A DNA stretch of 64,000 bases from Aphrocallistes beatrix (lineage: Eukaryota > Porifera > Hexactinellida > Sceptrulophora > Aphrocallistidae). The position numbers were made by a program, and so were the translations under genes. The notes beneath the pieces are model-generated. The model saw only the letters and a list, made by a program, of their open reading frames with translations. It did not search any database and was not told where the DNA came from. Shown one piece after another: positions 42,873-54,343 of the stretch (position 1 is its first letter; each line of letters begins with the position of its first letter). The stretch spans positions 9,769,524-9,833,523 of the forward strand of contig OY725488.1 in assembly GCA_963281255.1 (NCBI GenBank), given 5' to 3'.

Positions 42873-43638
42873 TCTTATATATTAAAATGCTAGGATTTTT
42901 TTGTTTTTTTGTTTTTGTTTTTTGTTTTGTTTGTTTGTCCGAATTGATTGAAGAATTGGCAAGTCGTAGAGATACGAAAATTGGCATGTAGGTGTCAAAT
43001 GATTAAACTAGGATTAAGTTCGAAGATCTAAGCGAAATGTTCACACCTCGCCGAGATAGGTGACAAAATGTGCTGACCAATCAAATTCGATTATTTTATA
43101 ATGCAAATACATTGGAATAAAATAGTAGTGACTTATGCATACAATCAAAAGAACTATTTTTGATTGAAATTCATTGGTTTATGTGAACCAATCAATTATC
43201 AACCTTTTATAATGCCATTCACACGATTCTATTTCATATAAATGATTGAATACTGCTATTTTGAGTCTATAATTTGATTGTTAACAAGAATTAAAGTGTG
43301 TTATATGCTACGATCAATCAATTCGATCATATAATAACTTTTAACGACATGGACTGGAATTGATTATTTAAGTATAATAATAATCTTCAGCAATGTGAAC
43401 TTTGTGTATTCAAATTGAGCTTACATTCAGGATTAATTGACTTAATACGAAGTAAATTATATTTATCACGAAACACAATTTCTGCTACAGTTCTGATTCC
43501 AGTAATGTAACCGTAGACAAATGATAATCCAGCATACTTAGTATAAAACAAGAAAGCGACGTATTGTTTCTCTAATATCCCCAAGCGCCCACTGGGTAAA
43601 TCTGCAGACACGCAGCGCAAGCAAGCGAAGCGCGCTTG
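42873..43638 (+). mobile_element. Helitron-like element, family H1
   Basis: 5' TCTTATATATTAAAATGCTA, 3' AAGCAAGCGAAGCGCGCTTG. Flanking bases A (42872) and T (43639), no duplication. 766 bp. The terminal AAGCGAAGCGCGCTT can form a 5-bp stem with a 5-nt loop. Confidence 0.75.
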
Positions 43639-43979
43639 TATTATTAAAAATACTATGTCGAAATCATTCAATAATAAAAAATGTTCCAGAAAATGTGCCA
43701 AAATTGAAAATCAGCTAGAATTAGATTCGTTATTCATTACTCTACTGAGTCGAAATTTATCTAAAATTTTTATAGAACTTTATAAAACCATTATTCAAAT
43801 GGAATTATACCTTTTTTGATATGTTAATACAATGCAGGGGCAAATATATTTCCATTTACAAAATGATTGGGTTATAAATACGTAGCTTTAAATGAATTCA
43901 TAAGTTAATAAGAATATAAATTCAATCATGGAAACTCGTGCCAGAGCTAACTATACATTATAACCATACTCACGTTTTC

Positions 43980-44030
43980 ATTCCGCTTGTTAGCATCAGT
44001 TATCCTCATCTACTATGTTAAGACATAAAC
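43980..44030 (+). pseudogene. 7TM-family helix-1 fragment
   Basis: About 50 bp match the first helix of the 45.3-kb paralogue (CTTGTTAGCATCAGTTATCC against CTTGTTAGCATCAGTTGTCC). Nothing else of the gene is present. Confidence 0.55.
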
Positions 44031-44158
44031 TGAGCAGAAGATTAGTTCATAATAAGCCACCGTGCCCCTAAACCAAGTTTAGGTTGCGATGTATATGGAC
44101 CATTATTTCTTTGGATTTTTGACGTATTTAGGGATCCCTGAATCATTTTCAAAACAGA

Positions 44159-44644
44159 CAAGCGCGCTTCGCTTGCTTGCGCTACGCGGCTGGCGGACAC
44201 TTTGTGTCCGCCGGAGGCTCCCTTCGGTCGCCTGGGGTCACATTCGTTAATTATAAGGGAGAAAACATCTCTAAATACGTCTGTCCTACTGTTATAATCT
44301 ACATCGCACGAAAAATCACCAAATTTATCAATTTTCAAAATTTTTGATGAGTAATGATGACGTCATAACAAAGTGATGAATCATCATTTTTTGATGATAG
44401 TTGCATCATATGTGAGGTATGTTAGTATACAGATTCTATTAAAATTTCAGCCTTCTATCTCCTATAATGGCTGCGTTAATAACTGTATTGCTTAACTTTT
44501 AAAAATGTGACGATGACGTCATAATTCCATGATGAGTCGACATTTTCGTCTGAGCTCAGAACTTACTGGAGCCATAGCCAAAAGACTCCGACATGCCAAA
44601 AATCAGCTTTCTGCGCCTGGCAGTTTCTTCAATCAATTCGTTAC

Positions 44645-44686
<42 letters not shown>

Positions 44687-44709
44687 TAATCGAGTTTTAA
44701 TAGTAAGGA
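44159..44709 (-). mobile_element. Helitron-like element, family H2, complete copy
   Basis: On the minus strand 5' TCCTTACTATTAAAACTCGA, 3' AAGCAAGCGAAGCGCGCTTG. Host A at 44158 and T at 44710. It contains the GACGTCAT block, and the AT microsatellite 44648-44682 near its 5' end. 551 bp. Confidence 0.75.
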
Positions 44710-45261
44710 TTTAAATGGATATCATTTGTGCTATCTGTTATTATTATCATTCCCTTTCAAAATATATCAGTATACAGGTAATTTTAACTTCGTATATAGT
44801 TATCAAATTTTAAAGAATGATATCAAAAATTCATATTAAATTGCATAGAAAATGAATGATTATTCCGATTTATTTGACTCCATTAGAAATTTTGAGATTG
44901 TTTGGGGTTGCGTTGGAAAATATAAAATGAATGTTATTTGCAATCACATTTTTAGGCATCAATAATTACTAGAATAGATTCAAAATGGATTTTTTTGGAA
45001 ATATATTCATTTACACACAAAATCTTAAAAAACGAAGGAAAACGGATTAATATTTCATTAAACATTAGCTGTATTACATACATCTCATCTCGAATAAATA
45101 TGCTCTCTACTTATTCATTCCAACATCCAAATCTAAGGATATTTATGTCTATGTAATATGCTAAGTTACATATACATGGTATACGTAATATATAAATAGA
45201 TGTATGTATAATTATTTTTGATTGAATTCACCAAAGTTGAAATAAATGTATTAATCTGACC
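44710..45261. other. Gene-free AT-rich stretch
   Basis: No gene or repeat recognised. Confidence 0.4.
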
Positions 45262-46302
45262 ATGGATGATATACCGTTTGAACAATTTACCATTGAAGTA
45301 TACATTATCACCATACTATCCTCTTCATTCTGCTTGTTAGCATCAGTTGTCCTCATCTACTATGTTAGGAGGAGGAATCTTCTTCATTTTGAGATTAAAT
45401 CTATCCCTCAGGATGAGTTAATGTTGCAATCATTCCAGAACCATCGTAAAAACCTGAGAATTAAAGCTCATATCCAACTTCATCATCGTCATAGTCGTAG
45501 TGGAGATTGTCTATAATTTGTCTTTTTCATTCTTGTACTTCTGCTTGCCATTAAACATCGCAATTCACTTTGATATAAATTCGGTCAGAGTACTAAAAAG
45601 ATCATTTTATTTGTATTATTATTCGAATTTAATTTCGTATCAATGCCATCTTCCAATATTGTGTCTTCTCCTGAAAGTTCTGTGGTTGATATATCTCCAT
45701 TCTCCCTACAAATACACTATCATTAGGTGGACATGGTGCATAGTAGTTAGGTGTGTAGTGTCTTTCATTGGCGGCTATTTACTACTTGTTCTCAACTTGC
45801 TCCCCATTAATTGGCCTACTCCTCCATATATCATCAGCGAAGCAATACTCTCATTTGTCTATATCTCCCTGATTTCATCATTTATCTGGTGTATGCTCGT
45901 CGTCTCTACATACAACTCAAGAGCAGAGAGAAAGAAGCTAGATGGTTTAAAGACAGAGCTGAGTATCGTGCTGCTAGGTCTCTCCGTCTCCATTACAAAA
46001 TAGCCACCATTCTAGTGGCAATAGCGATGGGCAGTATCTCACTTTCTCGTTCTAAAGACAATTTTATGAATATTATACTTAATTTCGTTAGCCCTAATTT
46101 ATGCAACCTAATATTTGTTTACATCAATCTTCGCTTCACATACATCGTGTACATCTTACTGCTTAACTTGAACCACCTGTACATAGTCAGTATGATGGTG
46201 TTCCAATACTGCAAACAGAAAAGACAGCTAACCAATGTCAATAAGAAGATCAAACCTATTGTTAAGAACTACCATGATACTCTCTACTATAGAAGATTAT
46301 AG
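45262..46302 (+). pseudogene. Orphan seven-helix protein, frameshifted paralogue
   Basis: Three overlapping frames together cover a protein like the one at 38.6 kb. Frame 1 from ATG 45262 gives helix 1 (YIITILSSSFCLLASVVLIY) and the basic loop YVRRRNLLHFE. Near 45478 the frame shifts to one giving IIVIVVVEIVYNLSFSFLYF (helix 2) and further helices. Near 45890 it shifts again to YARRLYIQLKSREKEARWF and the C-terminal helices, ending at 46302. YARRLYIQLKSR matches YARRFYLVLLSR of the intact gene. Two frameshifts make it a pseudogene unless sequencing errors are involved. Confidence 0.7.
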
Positions 46303-48698
46303 AAGGTGTTGGTGCTATGTATATTTATATGATTACTGGTTAATTAAAGGACTAATATACTATATGTTCTATTCTATTTATTCTATTTCTATGGCTACAC
46401 ATAGCTTTTTCTAAGATTTGAGGATGTCAGGACTTGTATAGAGTAAGATATGAAGCATTGCATTTCATATTATGTGTCTTTGGATTTAGTAAATTAAACT
46501 ATCAATATATATATATATTAGTTAGCCTCCATCTGATGAGACCCAAGAACGAATCACAAATGGATTTGGGGTCATAAATTTCAAGTACTTAGATATCCAA
46601 ACATCCCATAAATATGCCACAATACCAAGTGAGTATAGTCTAGCACGGTAAACCGGTTGCAATGAATAATCACTGTGCTAGACTATACTCACTTGGTATT
46701 GTAGTGCATTAGTGGGATCATATAATAGCTGCCTCTGTCTGTAAATATTCTGTATCTTGTATTCAAATTTTATCTTTCACTTATGTTTTTTTCCGAAATA
46801 ACCATACTTTAAAGATAATAATATTATAGCCGCGTATTTTACGAGTAGGCCACTCTACAAAGTATAATAAGCAAATAATTGGTCGAAATTGTTGACTCTC
46901 CAGAAGACAATGAATAGAAGCATACTCTCCTATGTGCGTATAGGACTCTATCAGATGGTTAATCTCTAAGACAATACCTGCTAGACTGTGTTTATTCATG
47001 AAGCAAACTCTGAGAGATACTATTTTGAATTCTTATTCAAAATATATACATTTAAATTATTCATTTTCGTAGATTTAACGCAATTTTTCTATCCAATTTT
47101 ATGTATAAATTATCTCCTAGTGACACCAGATGTTACTCATCACCATCATGTATGTATAATGGTTAATACTAGACGTTGGTGGCACTTGATGATTATTTTA
47201 AACCTTGTGAGTCAGTAATTGACCTGATTTCTTCTAAAATGGCTAATTCGAATGATGCATAAAATTAAAATTTGACTTCAAATATAGTTTGAAAAATTTT
47301 CCAAACTGAAATGCCATTACAATGGACGAAATTCTGGTACTGGTACAGCAATCTCTAAATGAATAATGTTTTGTCCTTTTTCAGTGATTATGTAGCATTA
47401 CTCTAAATAATTTAATAAAATAAATTGTGGTAGTAGTATGCAGAATTTAATTGAATTAGAATTTCCTTCCATTTGTAAAATTAGGACTTCTGCTATATCA
47501 GGAGATTAATTCAAACGAAATAATAGACCTGGAAGATGTATATATTGAAGTATTTAGTCAGATCCAGCAGTAATAATAATATGATTCATATTACTTCAGG
47601 GTATATACTATGTATTTTACAGAGATGAATGACGTTAGAATAATGCTTTCTTAAATGAGTCATCTCGTGTAAAGTTACATTTAGATGATTCAGAGAATAT
47701 TTGGAGTCACTCAAGCTTCTTGGAGTTGTATATATGTGTAATAGAAGCATATTCACATTCATGTTAAGTGGAACTGTTGTATTTGCATTATGAATATTTT
47801 GTGAGAAAGACGCAGAAAACTTATAATATAATGTTTCGATAGTCGTACTGTAGCAACCAGAAATTGGAATGGTTAAAAATAAGTGAGAAAATTTTTGATA
47901 TATTAAATTCATCGCTTAATATGAATCACCAGGATTCCAGGATACCAAAGAATGTGTTTAGAATAGAGAGATTTCATATAACTAGTAATGGGCGCATGCA
48001 TTAGGTCGAATTCCGATGTTGTCGATAGATCGAATTTTTTTCTAAGGAGATTGGATGGAGGCAACCTGGGTTTTCTTTTAAGAAAAGGAACTGATGTATC
48101 ATGTAAGATGCTCAAAGATTAACTCGAAGGTGGAAGCCTTGGTACGGAATAGTTTTAATTAAATTACTTTGGATAGTCTAATCTGTCTAATTCTACTTCA
48201 CTTAAGGACAAAATTGATTTGAGTTTAGCTATTAGTACAAGTACGTATATGCTTTCAGCCTATTCAGTTAAAAAGAAAAGATATAGAAAGAATAATAGTA
48301 CATCACATTCCTGGTTCATTCCGTCACTTTTGAAAATAGGGTCACTCAACCACATTACTTAAATTATTCTCAAATCAACTTAACTGATATGATTATAGTA
48401 TACAGTCACTTTATCTGAACTCCAGTTTTCCAAGCTATGGTTATCCGACCATTTCAATTATCCTACCCATTTTATTCCCATCATGCTACGATAATTGACT
48501 TTCTACTATAAATCCATTCAAATAGCACACATTTTATTTTCATAACATTTAAACAAGGTTACTTATACAGAATACACTGAATTACAAACTTATTGTAAAA
48601 TAAAAGGATAAACATCAATAATTTGGGGATAAACAACACATTATATAAAAAGACAATAAAATAGCAGAAAAGAGAGGACACATTTTTGGGTACTTTGC
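46303..48698. other. Gene-free stretch with a perfect hairpin and a duplicated block
   Basis: Holds the hairpin 46619-46702. The block ~47500-47900 recurs in diverged form at ~50195-50600 (shared AACTGTTGTATTTGCATTAT). Short frames on the minus strand at 47.6-48.1 kb look like chance frames. No gene recognised. Confidence 0.45.
46619..46702. repeat. Perfect 28-bp inverted repeat (hairpin)
   Basis: Left arm 46619-46646 begins ACAATACCAAGTGAGTATAG; right arm 46675-46702 is its exact complement. The 28-nt loop contains AAACCGGTT. It could be a short foldback element or a small-RNA precursor. Confidence 0.85.
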
Positions 48699-49982
48699 TC
48701 AATTCAATGTATAGTCATAAATAATGTTGCTATTGCAACTGTAGTAAGCACAGTGTTTTTGACTGTAATGCGTACCTGGTCTAACGTAAATAGTCTGAAG
48801 ATTTGACAAGGCATCATCAGCATTATTATCGCTATCCCACACTCTGATCCTGAAATGTCTCCAATTAGATCGGCCAAAGTGAAGAGTTTGGTGCCAATTC
48901 GGGTTATGAGTTCCTTGTTCGACACGTGTTGTCCTTCTATGACCAATGCCTGAATCATCGACTGCTACGATTTCAACATATGGATCAGAATCGTTCCACC
49001 ACCCATCAGCATCCAGTAAATTACGACCGTATCTCACTTTAACAGTGAGGAGCTTGCATCCTTCAATTTCCGGTAGGAATGTACCTATAGTGATTGTACA
49101 TTGATTAAAGTGGACAATGTCAAATAACTTGTCGTTAAAAAGTGTCAATCGACAGACTACTAGTGCAGCTTCACTAAGACTCATAAAACATGAAATATAT
49201 AAACAACAGTCAACTCCGCTTAATAGGGACCAGTGCCGGATTTAGGAATGTGGGGGGCCTGTGCGAGTGCGATTGTGGGGGCCCTGGCATCTAATTTTTT
49301 TTCAAAAAATGATTATAATTATTATATAATTTTATTAAAATTTTGAAATGAAAATGAAAAATGAGATTTGCTGCATACAATATTCATATTAGTGAGAGTA
49401 TTTCATTAGAAAAACAAGTACATATAATTTATGTCAATTTGTGGGGGCCCCGAAAATGTGGGGGCCCTGTGCGGCCGCACACTCCGCACACTCCTAAATT
49501 CGCTACTGATAGGGACACCAATTAATCGGGACAACCGCTTAATTGGGACAAGTCTCCAGTTATGGAATGGTTCCGTTACATAGAAGCTAATACTAAATTC
49601 CATCGGTGAATTGGGAAACTCGCTTAATCGGGACGAAACATCCGGAACAAAAGTGTCCCAAGAGTCATCTGATAGTCTTATACATCTGGGAATATTCATT
49701 TTAGATATTTCTTAATGTGAAATTTGGAATATATATATGATAAAATATCACATAGTAATCATTGAGAACTCGTTTAATAATTATATTATTATATATATAC
49801 TGTTGATTATAGCAAATACCCCAAATCTTTTGGCGGAAATGGCGCGACAATTTCCATCGCAATCGGAGGTTAATTAATTTAATTATACATGAAAGTCTCC
49901 TATACTAGGGGCTGCACTAAAAATCAACTAACTTACTGCAAACTATTAGAAGAAGTGCGGCTGTAGCGAGTGCGATCTTCAT
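48699..49982 (-). CDS. Secreted C2-domain protein, two exons
   Basis: Exons 49982-49937 and 49084-48699 join in phase 1 to give 143 residues. Exon 1 is a signal peptide, MKIALATAALLLIVC, ending at a GTAAGT donor; exon 2 starts after TATAG. The mature protein is a single C2 domain: GCKLLTVKVRYGRNLLDADG, DSDPYVEIVAVDD, TRVEQGTHNPNWHQTLHF and FRIRVWDSDNNADDALSN. The aspartates of the Ca2+-binding loops (the DPYVE Asp and WDSD...DD) are present, so calcium-dependent lipid or protein binding outside the cell is plausible. The C-terminal QKHC...SC pair may form a disulfide. It matches the C2 domain of the astacin at 59.2 kb closely, and the exon-1 design and intron phase are the same. The intron contains nested MITEs. 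The second-exon acceptor is weak, so that boundary is less certain. Confidence 0.72.
49207..49650. mobile_element. Degraded pogo-like MITE in the C2 gene intron
   Basis: Left end CAGTCAACTCCGCTTAATAG. The interior repeats 'CGCTTAAT(C/T)GGGAC'. The right end is not clear. Split by the hAT-like MITE at 49231-49508. A decayed relative lies at 55110-55190. Confidence 0.6.
49231..49508. mobile_element. hAT-like MITE nested in a pogo-like MITE
   Basis: 8-bp duplication ATAGGGAC at 49223-49230 and 49509-49516. Ends CAGTGCCGGATTTAGGA and TCCTAAATTCGCTACTG. Interior carries GGGGGCCC. Confidence 0.88.
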
Positions 49983-51870
49983 TCTGGAAAGTTGTATTTT
50001 CTTTTGTATTTAGCTTGTTTATTATTATTATAGTTTTTCTTAACTGGTTTTGATTGTTACGGTTTACTATTTATGTAAAGCGATATTTTAACAATTAGGA
50101 CATCTCCTTTAAAAATTTATAAAATCTTTTGGAGATGATCCCTATATTAAGTTCAAAATATATAGAATTGTATTGCAGAGATGATTAATTCAATTGAAAT
50201 ATTACTAATAAACCTTGAAGATGTAACTGAAGTATTAGTCATATTCAACAGTATTAATGTTATGATTCATATTACTTGAACGTATATATTACAGATGACA
50301 GAGTAAATTCTTCAGTGAGTCATCTCGTTAATTAGACGATTCAGAGAATATTTGAAGGTATGTATCTTGAGATTGTATGTGCAATATAGAACATATTTAC
50401 ATTCTATGTTCTGCGGAACTGTTGTATTTGCATTATGAATATTTGGCCAGAATGTTGTGAAAACTTGAATTGACTGTAATTACAAGTATAATGATTTGAT
50501 AGTTTTATCTTATCTTCCAGAAATTGAAATGGTTAAAAAAAGAAAAGTGGAAAAATAGGCGAGCAATTTAACACAATACAATCAGAACCACTTGTTATAA
50601 ACCTCCAGGGCTCCAAATGTCTTTACAGAGTATGTTAATCATTTATCTGTAATTTAAATGATTAAACTTACCAATCCAAACCCTCACCTAGCAAATCTCG
50701 TAGGTAGGTTACCTATCCGAGCCCGATTCTAAATCTGGAACAGAGAAAATAGTTTAACTGTTCGTATGTGCAAATTTAGAGATCTATTGTGCCATTTCAA
50801 TTATTGCATACATACCAACTTGGCCCATGATAAAAATGGGACACGATGTTTAATTTCATGAGACATGGCGGAGCGAAATAGTAAAGTATTATAGTATAGT
50901 ACAGAATCAAAAAACAAGATATTATGGGGATATTTCATTAAAAACGGGATACTCGTAAAAATTAGCTCAATAGAAGAGCGAAAAAGCGGGACGTCTCACT
51001 AAAAACGGGACGGTTAGCATATATGTTCTCCTCATTTTCTTATATATGCTTCAGTATATGACTCGAAGAATACGAATAGTTAATATCTTATTATACTGGG
51101 ACATAATCGCATTAGAGCTCTCTAAGTGTAAATTTTTAAATCTACAAATAGTGGAACGATCCCCGTTATGAGGTGCTCTCCAATCGTAGATTTCAAATTT
51201 TTCTATTATAGGATCTCTATAGTAGCTGTAGGATTTTAAGGCTATTGAAAATATTAATAAGTTAAAATGATTCATTTATATCGGCATTATGCAGCAATGT
51301 ATACTTCGCAAATATACTAACTCGTATTTGGTGAATCGACTGAATGGTGGAACCTGGTAGATTTTTTGACAAAATGGTGGAATCTACCTAAATGTTAGAA
51401 CCTTGTGGGATCTGATTGAATTGTAGAACCTGATGGAATTTTACTGAATATTAAAAGCTGGTAAACAGTAGCAGCGAAATCCGAAAAATCTACAATTGAA
51501 AGCCTAATGGGAACAATTCAAAATTCAAACTTCGAACTTCAAACTTCTCATGTGGCACATTTATATAATTCCATACAAGGAGTTTGATTTGTTATTACTC
51601 ACTAGTTCCAGATAGAAGTATAACGATGTAGAGTATCTAGATTTTAGAATGCCGCATTGGAGGGTTGAAAGGGTTGCAAGCCAACGTTCCAGGAGGTGAA
51701 TGAACCACGCGATTGGAAAAGGAACGAATTAATTACCAATTTTACTGATTTTAGTTGTAATGATAAAATTAATTGTAGAAACTTTCGGATTTTCGCTTAG
51801 CGCCGCCATTGTTTAGCAGCTTCCAACATTCAGTCAGAAAAGTTCGATTTTGAATATAGATTAACTTATA
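49983..51870. other. Gene-free stretch upstream of the C2 gene
   Basis: Contains the diverged duplicate of the 47.5-kb block (50195-50600) and MITE M1 copy 4 (50807-51025). No gene seen. Confidence 0.45.
50807..51025. mobile_element. MITE family M1, copy 4
   Basis: Ends CATACATACCAACT and GGTTAGCATATATG, with the GGGAC-rich interior of the family. Confidence 0.6.
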
Positions 51871-51879
51871 GACTAACAC

Positions 51880-52228
51880 CTAGGGTGTAACTAAATCAAG
51901 AGATACAGTAAATTGAATCACAAGTAGTGTTTGCAAATCGTGAGATAGCACGAAAATTTGAAATTTTCATATGTTGTGTCGAGTTTACAAGCCCCTTGGT
52001 GTGTCTACTACTATGGGAGCCTGAAACACACTCGATCATCCTTCGGTGGGGTAGAGACTCAATACTCCCACACAATTCTAACGATATTTTCATCAATTTG
52101 AATGAATTTATTTAATAATGGTCTTTCAGTCTTTTGCATTTTTTGATATCTACTATATTTGAATAAAAACGATACTGTTTACAAGCAATTTAAAGCTACA
52201 AGAAAAAAGGAACCAATACAGGTACAAA
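51880..52228 (+). repeat. Astacin upstream block, partial copy U0
   Basis: Matches the TATGGGAGCCTGAAACxCAC and CCTTCGGTGGxG parts of the blocks at 56.6, 58.1 and 62.7 kb. It leads to an orphan signal exon. Confidence 0.65.
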
Positions 52229-52234
52229 GTGAAG

Positions 52235-52272
52235 ATTGTGATGCTAACTAGTGCTATTCTAATAGTTAGTGG
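52235..52272 (+). pseudogene. Orphan astacin-type signal exon
   Basis: ATGCTAACTAGTGCTATTCT and following encode a short hydrophobic peptide ending ILIVS and a GTAAGTTG donor, matching exon 1 of the 59.2-kb astacin (upstream ATG lost: GTGAAG instead of ATGGAG). No protease exon follows. Confidence 0.65.
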
Positions 52273-52872
52273 TAAGTTGAAACTTGTCTAAAACAAGATC
52301 GTTCCAATAGGTATAGCCATTCGGGCCAAAGGGGCAGTTTCCCTAACCGATTTGAAATTTGCGCGTCTATTGAAAAGATAATCTGTGCGACTGTATTCTA
52401 AGTATACTCAATTAATATGAATCATAAGACTGAATATGACTAATTACTATTAATTAAGACGTATCAGTATTTTTTAGATAGATCTGATATTGTAATTATC
52501 TCTAATAGTAGGAGAGTTCGGAGAGGTCACCGTGCATACCCTCTTAGATTTATTCTGCAATATTTCCTGAATGCAAATGAAATAATGGCCGTGGAATCAG
52601 ATAGTGTGTGAAAAATATATTTAACTAAATCATAGATCATTCAATTGCTGTCGAATTTGATGCATAAACACGATACTTAAATCAACAATTACTCCTGAAT
52701 CATCTCGTCACTTCTCACGAGATGTCTCTCACGCATTTACTCCAATGCCATGCATCTATAATACACAGTACTCAATTAATATGAATCATATGATTGGTTA
52801 ATGTTGATTATGACTCACTCCTGCAAAGACGTATTACAGACTATGAGTCATATCTTTGATTTAGAATAGTTA

Positions 52873-52914
52873 ATCCTTACTATTAAAACTCGATTAATGT
52901 TTGTGTATATACAC
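52873..52914 (+). mobile_element. 5' end of Helitron-like family H2
   Basis: TCCTTACTATTAAAACTCGA after host A. Two hAT-like MITEs then sit in it one after the other. Confidence 0.55.
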
Positions 52915-53183
52915 CAGAGTTGCACGCGGGACAACTTTTCTTATTGGCTCGCCGAGATTATGTTTTTAATTGTTACGAGGTACCAATTAAGGAATACTTA
53001 CGTAAATGGAACTTTGTTAGTTTCCACTTATTTGTGTTTGCAGAAACTCACTCCCATAAAAGGATTCCCTAAGTGTCTCTCTATAGTTAGCAACTTACAA
53101 AGCGGGCCAAAAATATTTATGCGGGCTTCTTGCGGGCCACGGGCCGGGCTGCGGTTACAAATTTCGACCCGCGTGCAACTCTG
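52915..53183. mobile_element. hAT-like MITE with ATATACAC duplication
   Basis: Duplication at 52907-52914 and 53184-53191. Ends CAGAGTTGCACGCGGG and CCCGCGTGCAACTCTG. Same family as 37769-38128 (shared interior TGTCTCTCTATAGTTAG). Confidence 0.92.
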
Positions 53184-53190
53184 ATATACA

Positions 53191-53531
53191 CAGGGTTGCC
53201 GTGGGAAAGGGAATTTCAATACCCATCCCCATCCCATTCCCACAGGATTTCTGTGGGAATACCCACAAAAACTCACAGAACCCACAGGAAACCTCACAAA
53301 AACCCATAGAAACCAACAAGAAAATTAGGCATCTTAACCCGTCCCGTCCCGGAAATTAGGCATGCCCCAAGAGAACTCACAGAAACCACCAGGAAAACCC
53401 ACAGAAACCCACAGAAAACCCACAGAACCCACATGTGGGAATACCCATAGGCCTAAAGTCATTCCCATTCCCATCCCATATGGGAATACCCATGGGAAAA
53501 CCCACAGATTCCCATTCCCACGGCAACCCTG
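53191..53531. mobile_element. hAT-like MITE with GATATACA duplication and internal minisatellite
   Basis: Duplication GATATACA at 53183-53190 and 53532-53539. Ends CAGGGTTGCCGTGGGAA and TTCCCACGGCAACCCTG. The interior consists of variable AACCCACAGAAA / CCCATTCCCA repeats. Confidence 0.9.
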
Positions 53532-53611
53532 GATATACACCAAGGGGACAAAGTATCTGAAAACTTCATTATTTTACATACAAATGTACTAAAATGGGTC
53601 TGATCATGAAC

Positions 53612-54005
53612 AGGGTTCTTTCTGAACGGTATGGGATACAGCTAATCGGATTCCAGATTCGAATAATACACATTAGCATGGGTCAGAGTTGAATTTTTCT
53701 AATTAACCATTTATTCCCAACTTTTGTAATTATAAATCAGTGCCACTTTATGCCACATACGCCCATTTTAACCACTATACATGATGGCAATGAACTACCT
53801 ACATATATGGTGGCTCAGGCTGATAAGATTGTTCATTGAGTTTAGTAATTTATTAGATATGTTCAACTATGACTAATTCGAATGTGTAGATTTCGAATTT
53901 GAAATCAGATTTTCAGTATCTCTTTCAATTTGGTGTATTACCTTGATGAAAAGATCCAATTTAGTACTATTTGTATGGGAAAGAATTAAATTTACAAATA
54001 CATAG
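53612..54005. repeat. Interspersed repeat R1, copy 2
   Basis: Near-identical to 5376-5765 over almost the whole length. Unit boundaries are similar in both. Confidence 0.65.
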
Positions 54006-54177
54006 GGCATTCCAAAAGTTCTCGTCCCAAATCTGTATCTCAAATGGTAGTGAATATAGGATATTTCCAATTTGTATATTAGTTTATTTTAAAAGGATAA
54101 TTATTGTGGTTCCTACATTATATTTTTGTGTATCGATTTAGGGTAGTGCCTTTGAACGTGATTTTTGGTTTGACTTG

Positions 54178-54343
54178 TATCTTCCGTATCAGAGTCTGGG
54201 ATAGTGATTCTAATGCTGATGATGCCATATCAGTGTCTGAGACGGTCGTCGTTACTTCTGAGCAGCATGATAATCAGAAACACTGTGATGATGCTAGCTG
54301 CTCTGGTTACTTTAGTACGATTATACAGTTGAATGAACAATGA
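54178..54343 (+). pseudogene. C2-domain C-terminal fragment
   Basis: FRIRVWDSDSNADDAISVSE and the QKHCDDASCSGY tail match the second half of the C2 domain of the astacin. The first half and the protease are missing. The frame stops after a changed C-terminus. Confidence 0.8.

Noticed and set aside
43387-43701. 104-codon minus-strand frame
   Set aside because: It overlaps the end of a Helitron-like element, where similar GC-rich frames (e.g. 16811, 36152, 44338) arise from the shared terminus.
47586-48115. Two adjacent minus-strand frames of 108 and 68 codons
   Set aside because: No domain or splice support. The region matches a non-coding block at 50.2-50.6 kb where the frames are not kept.
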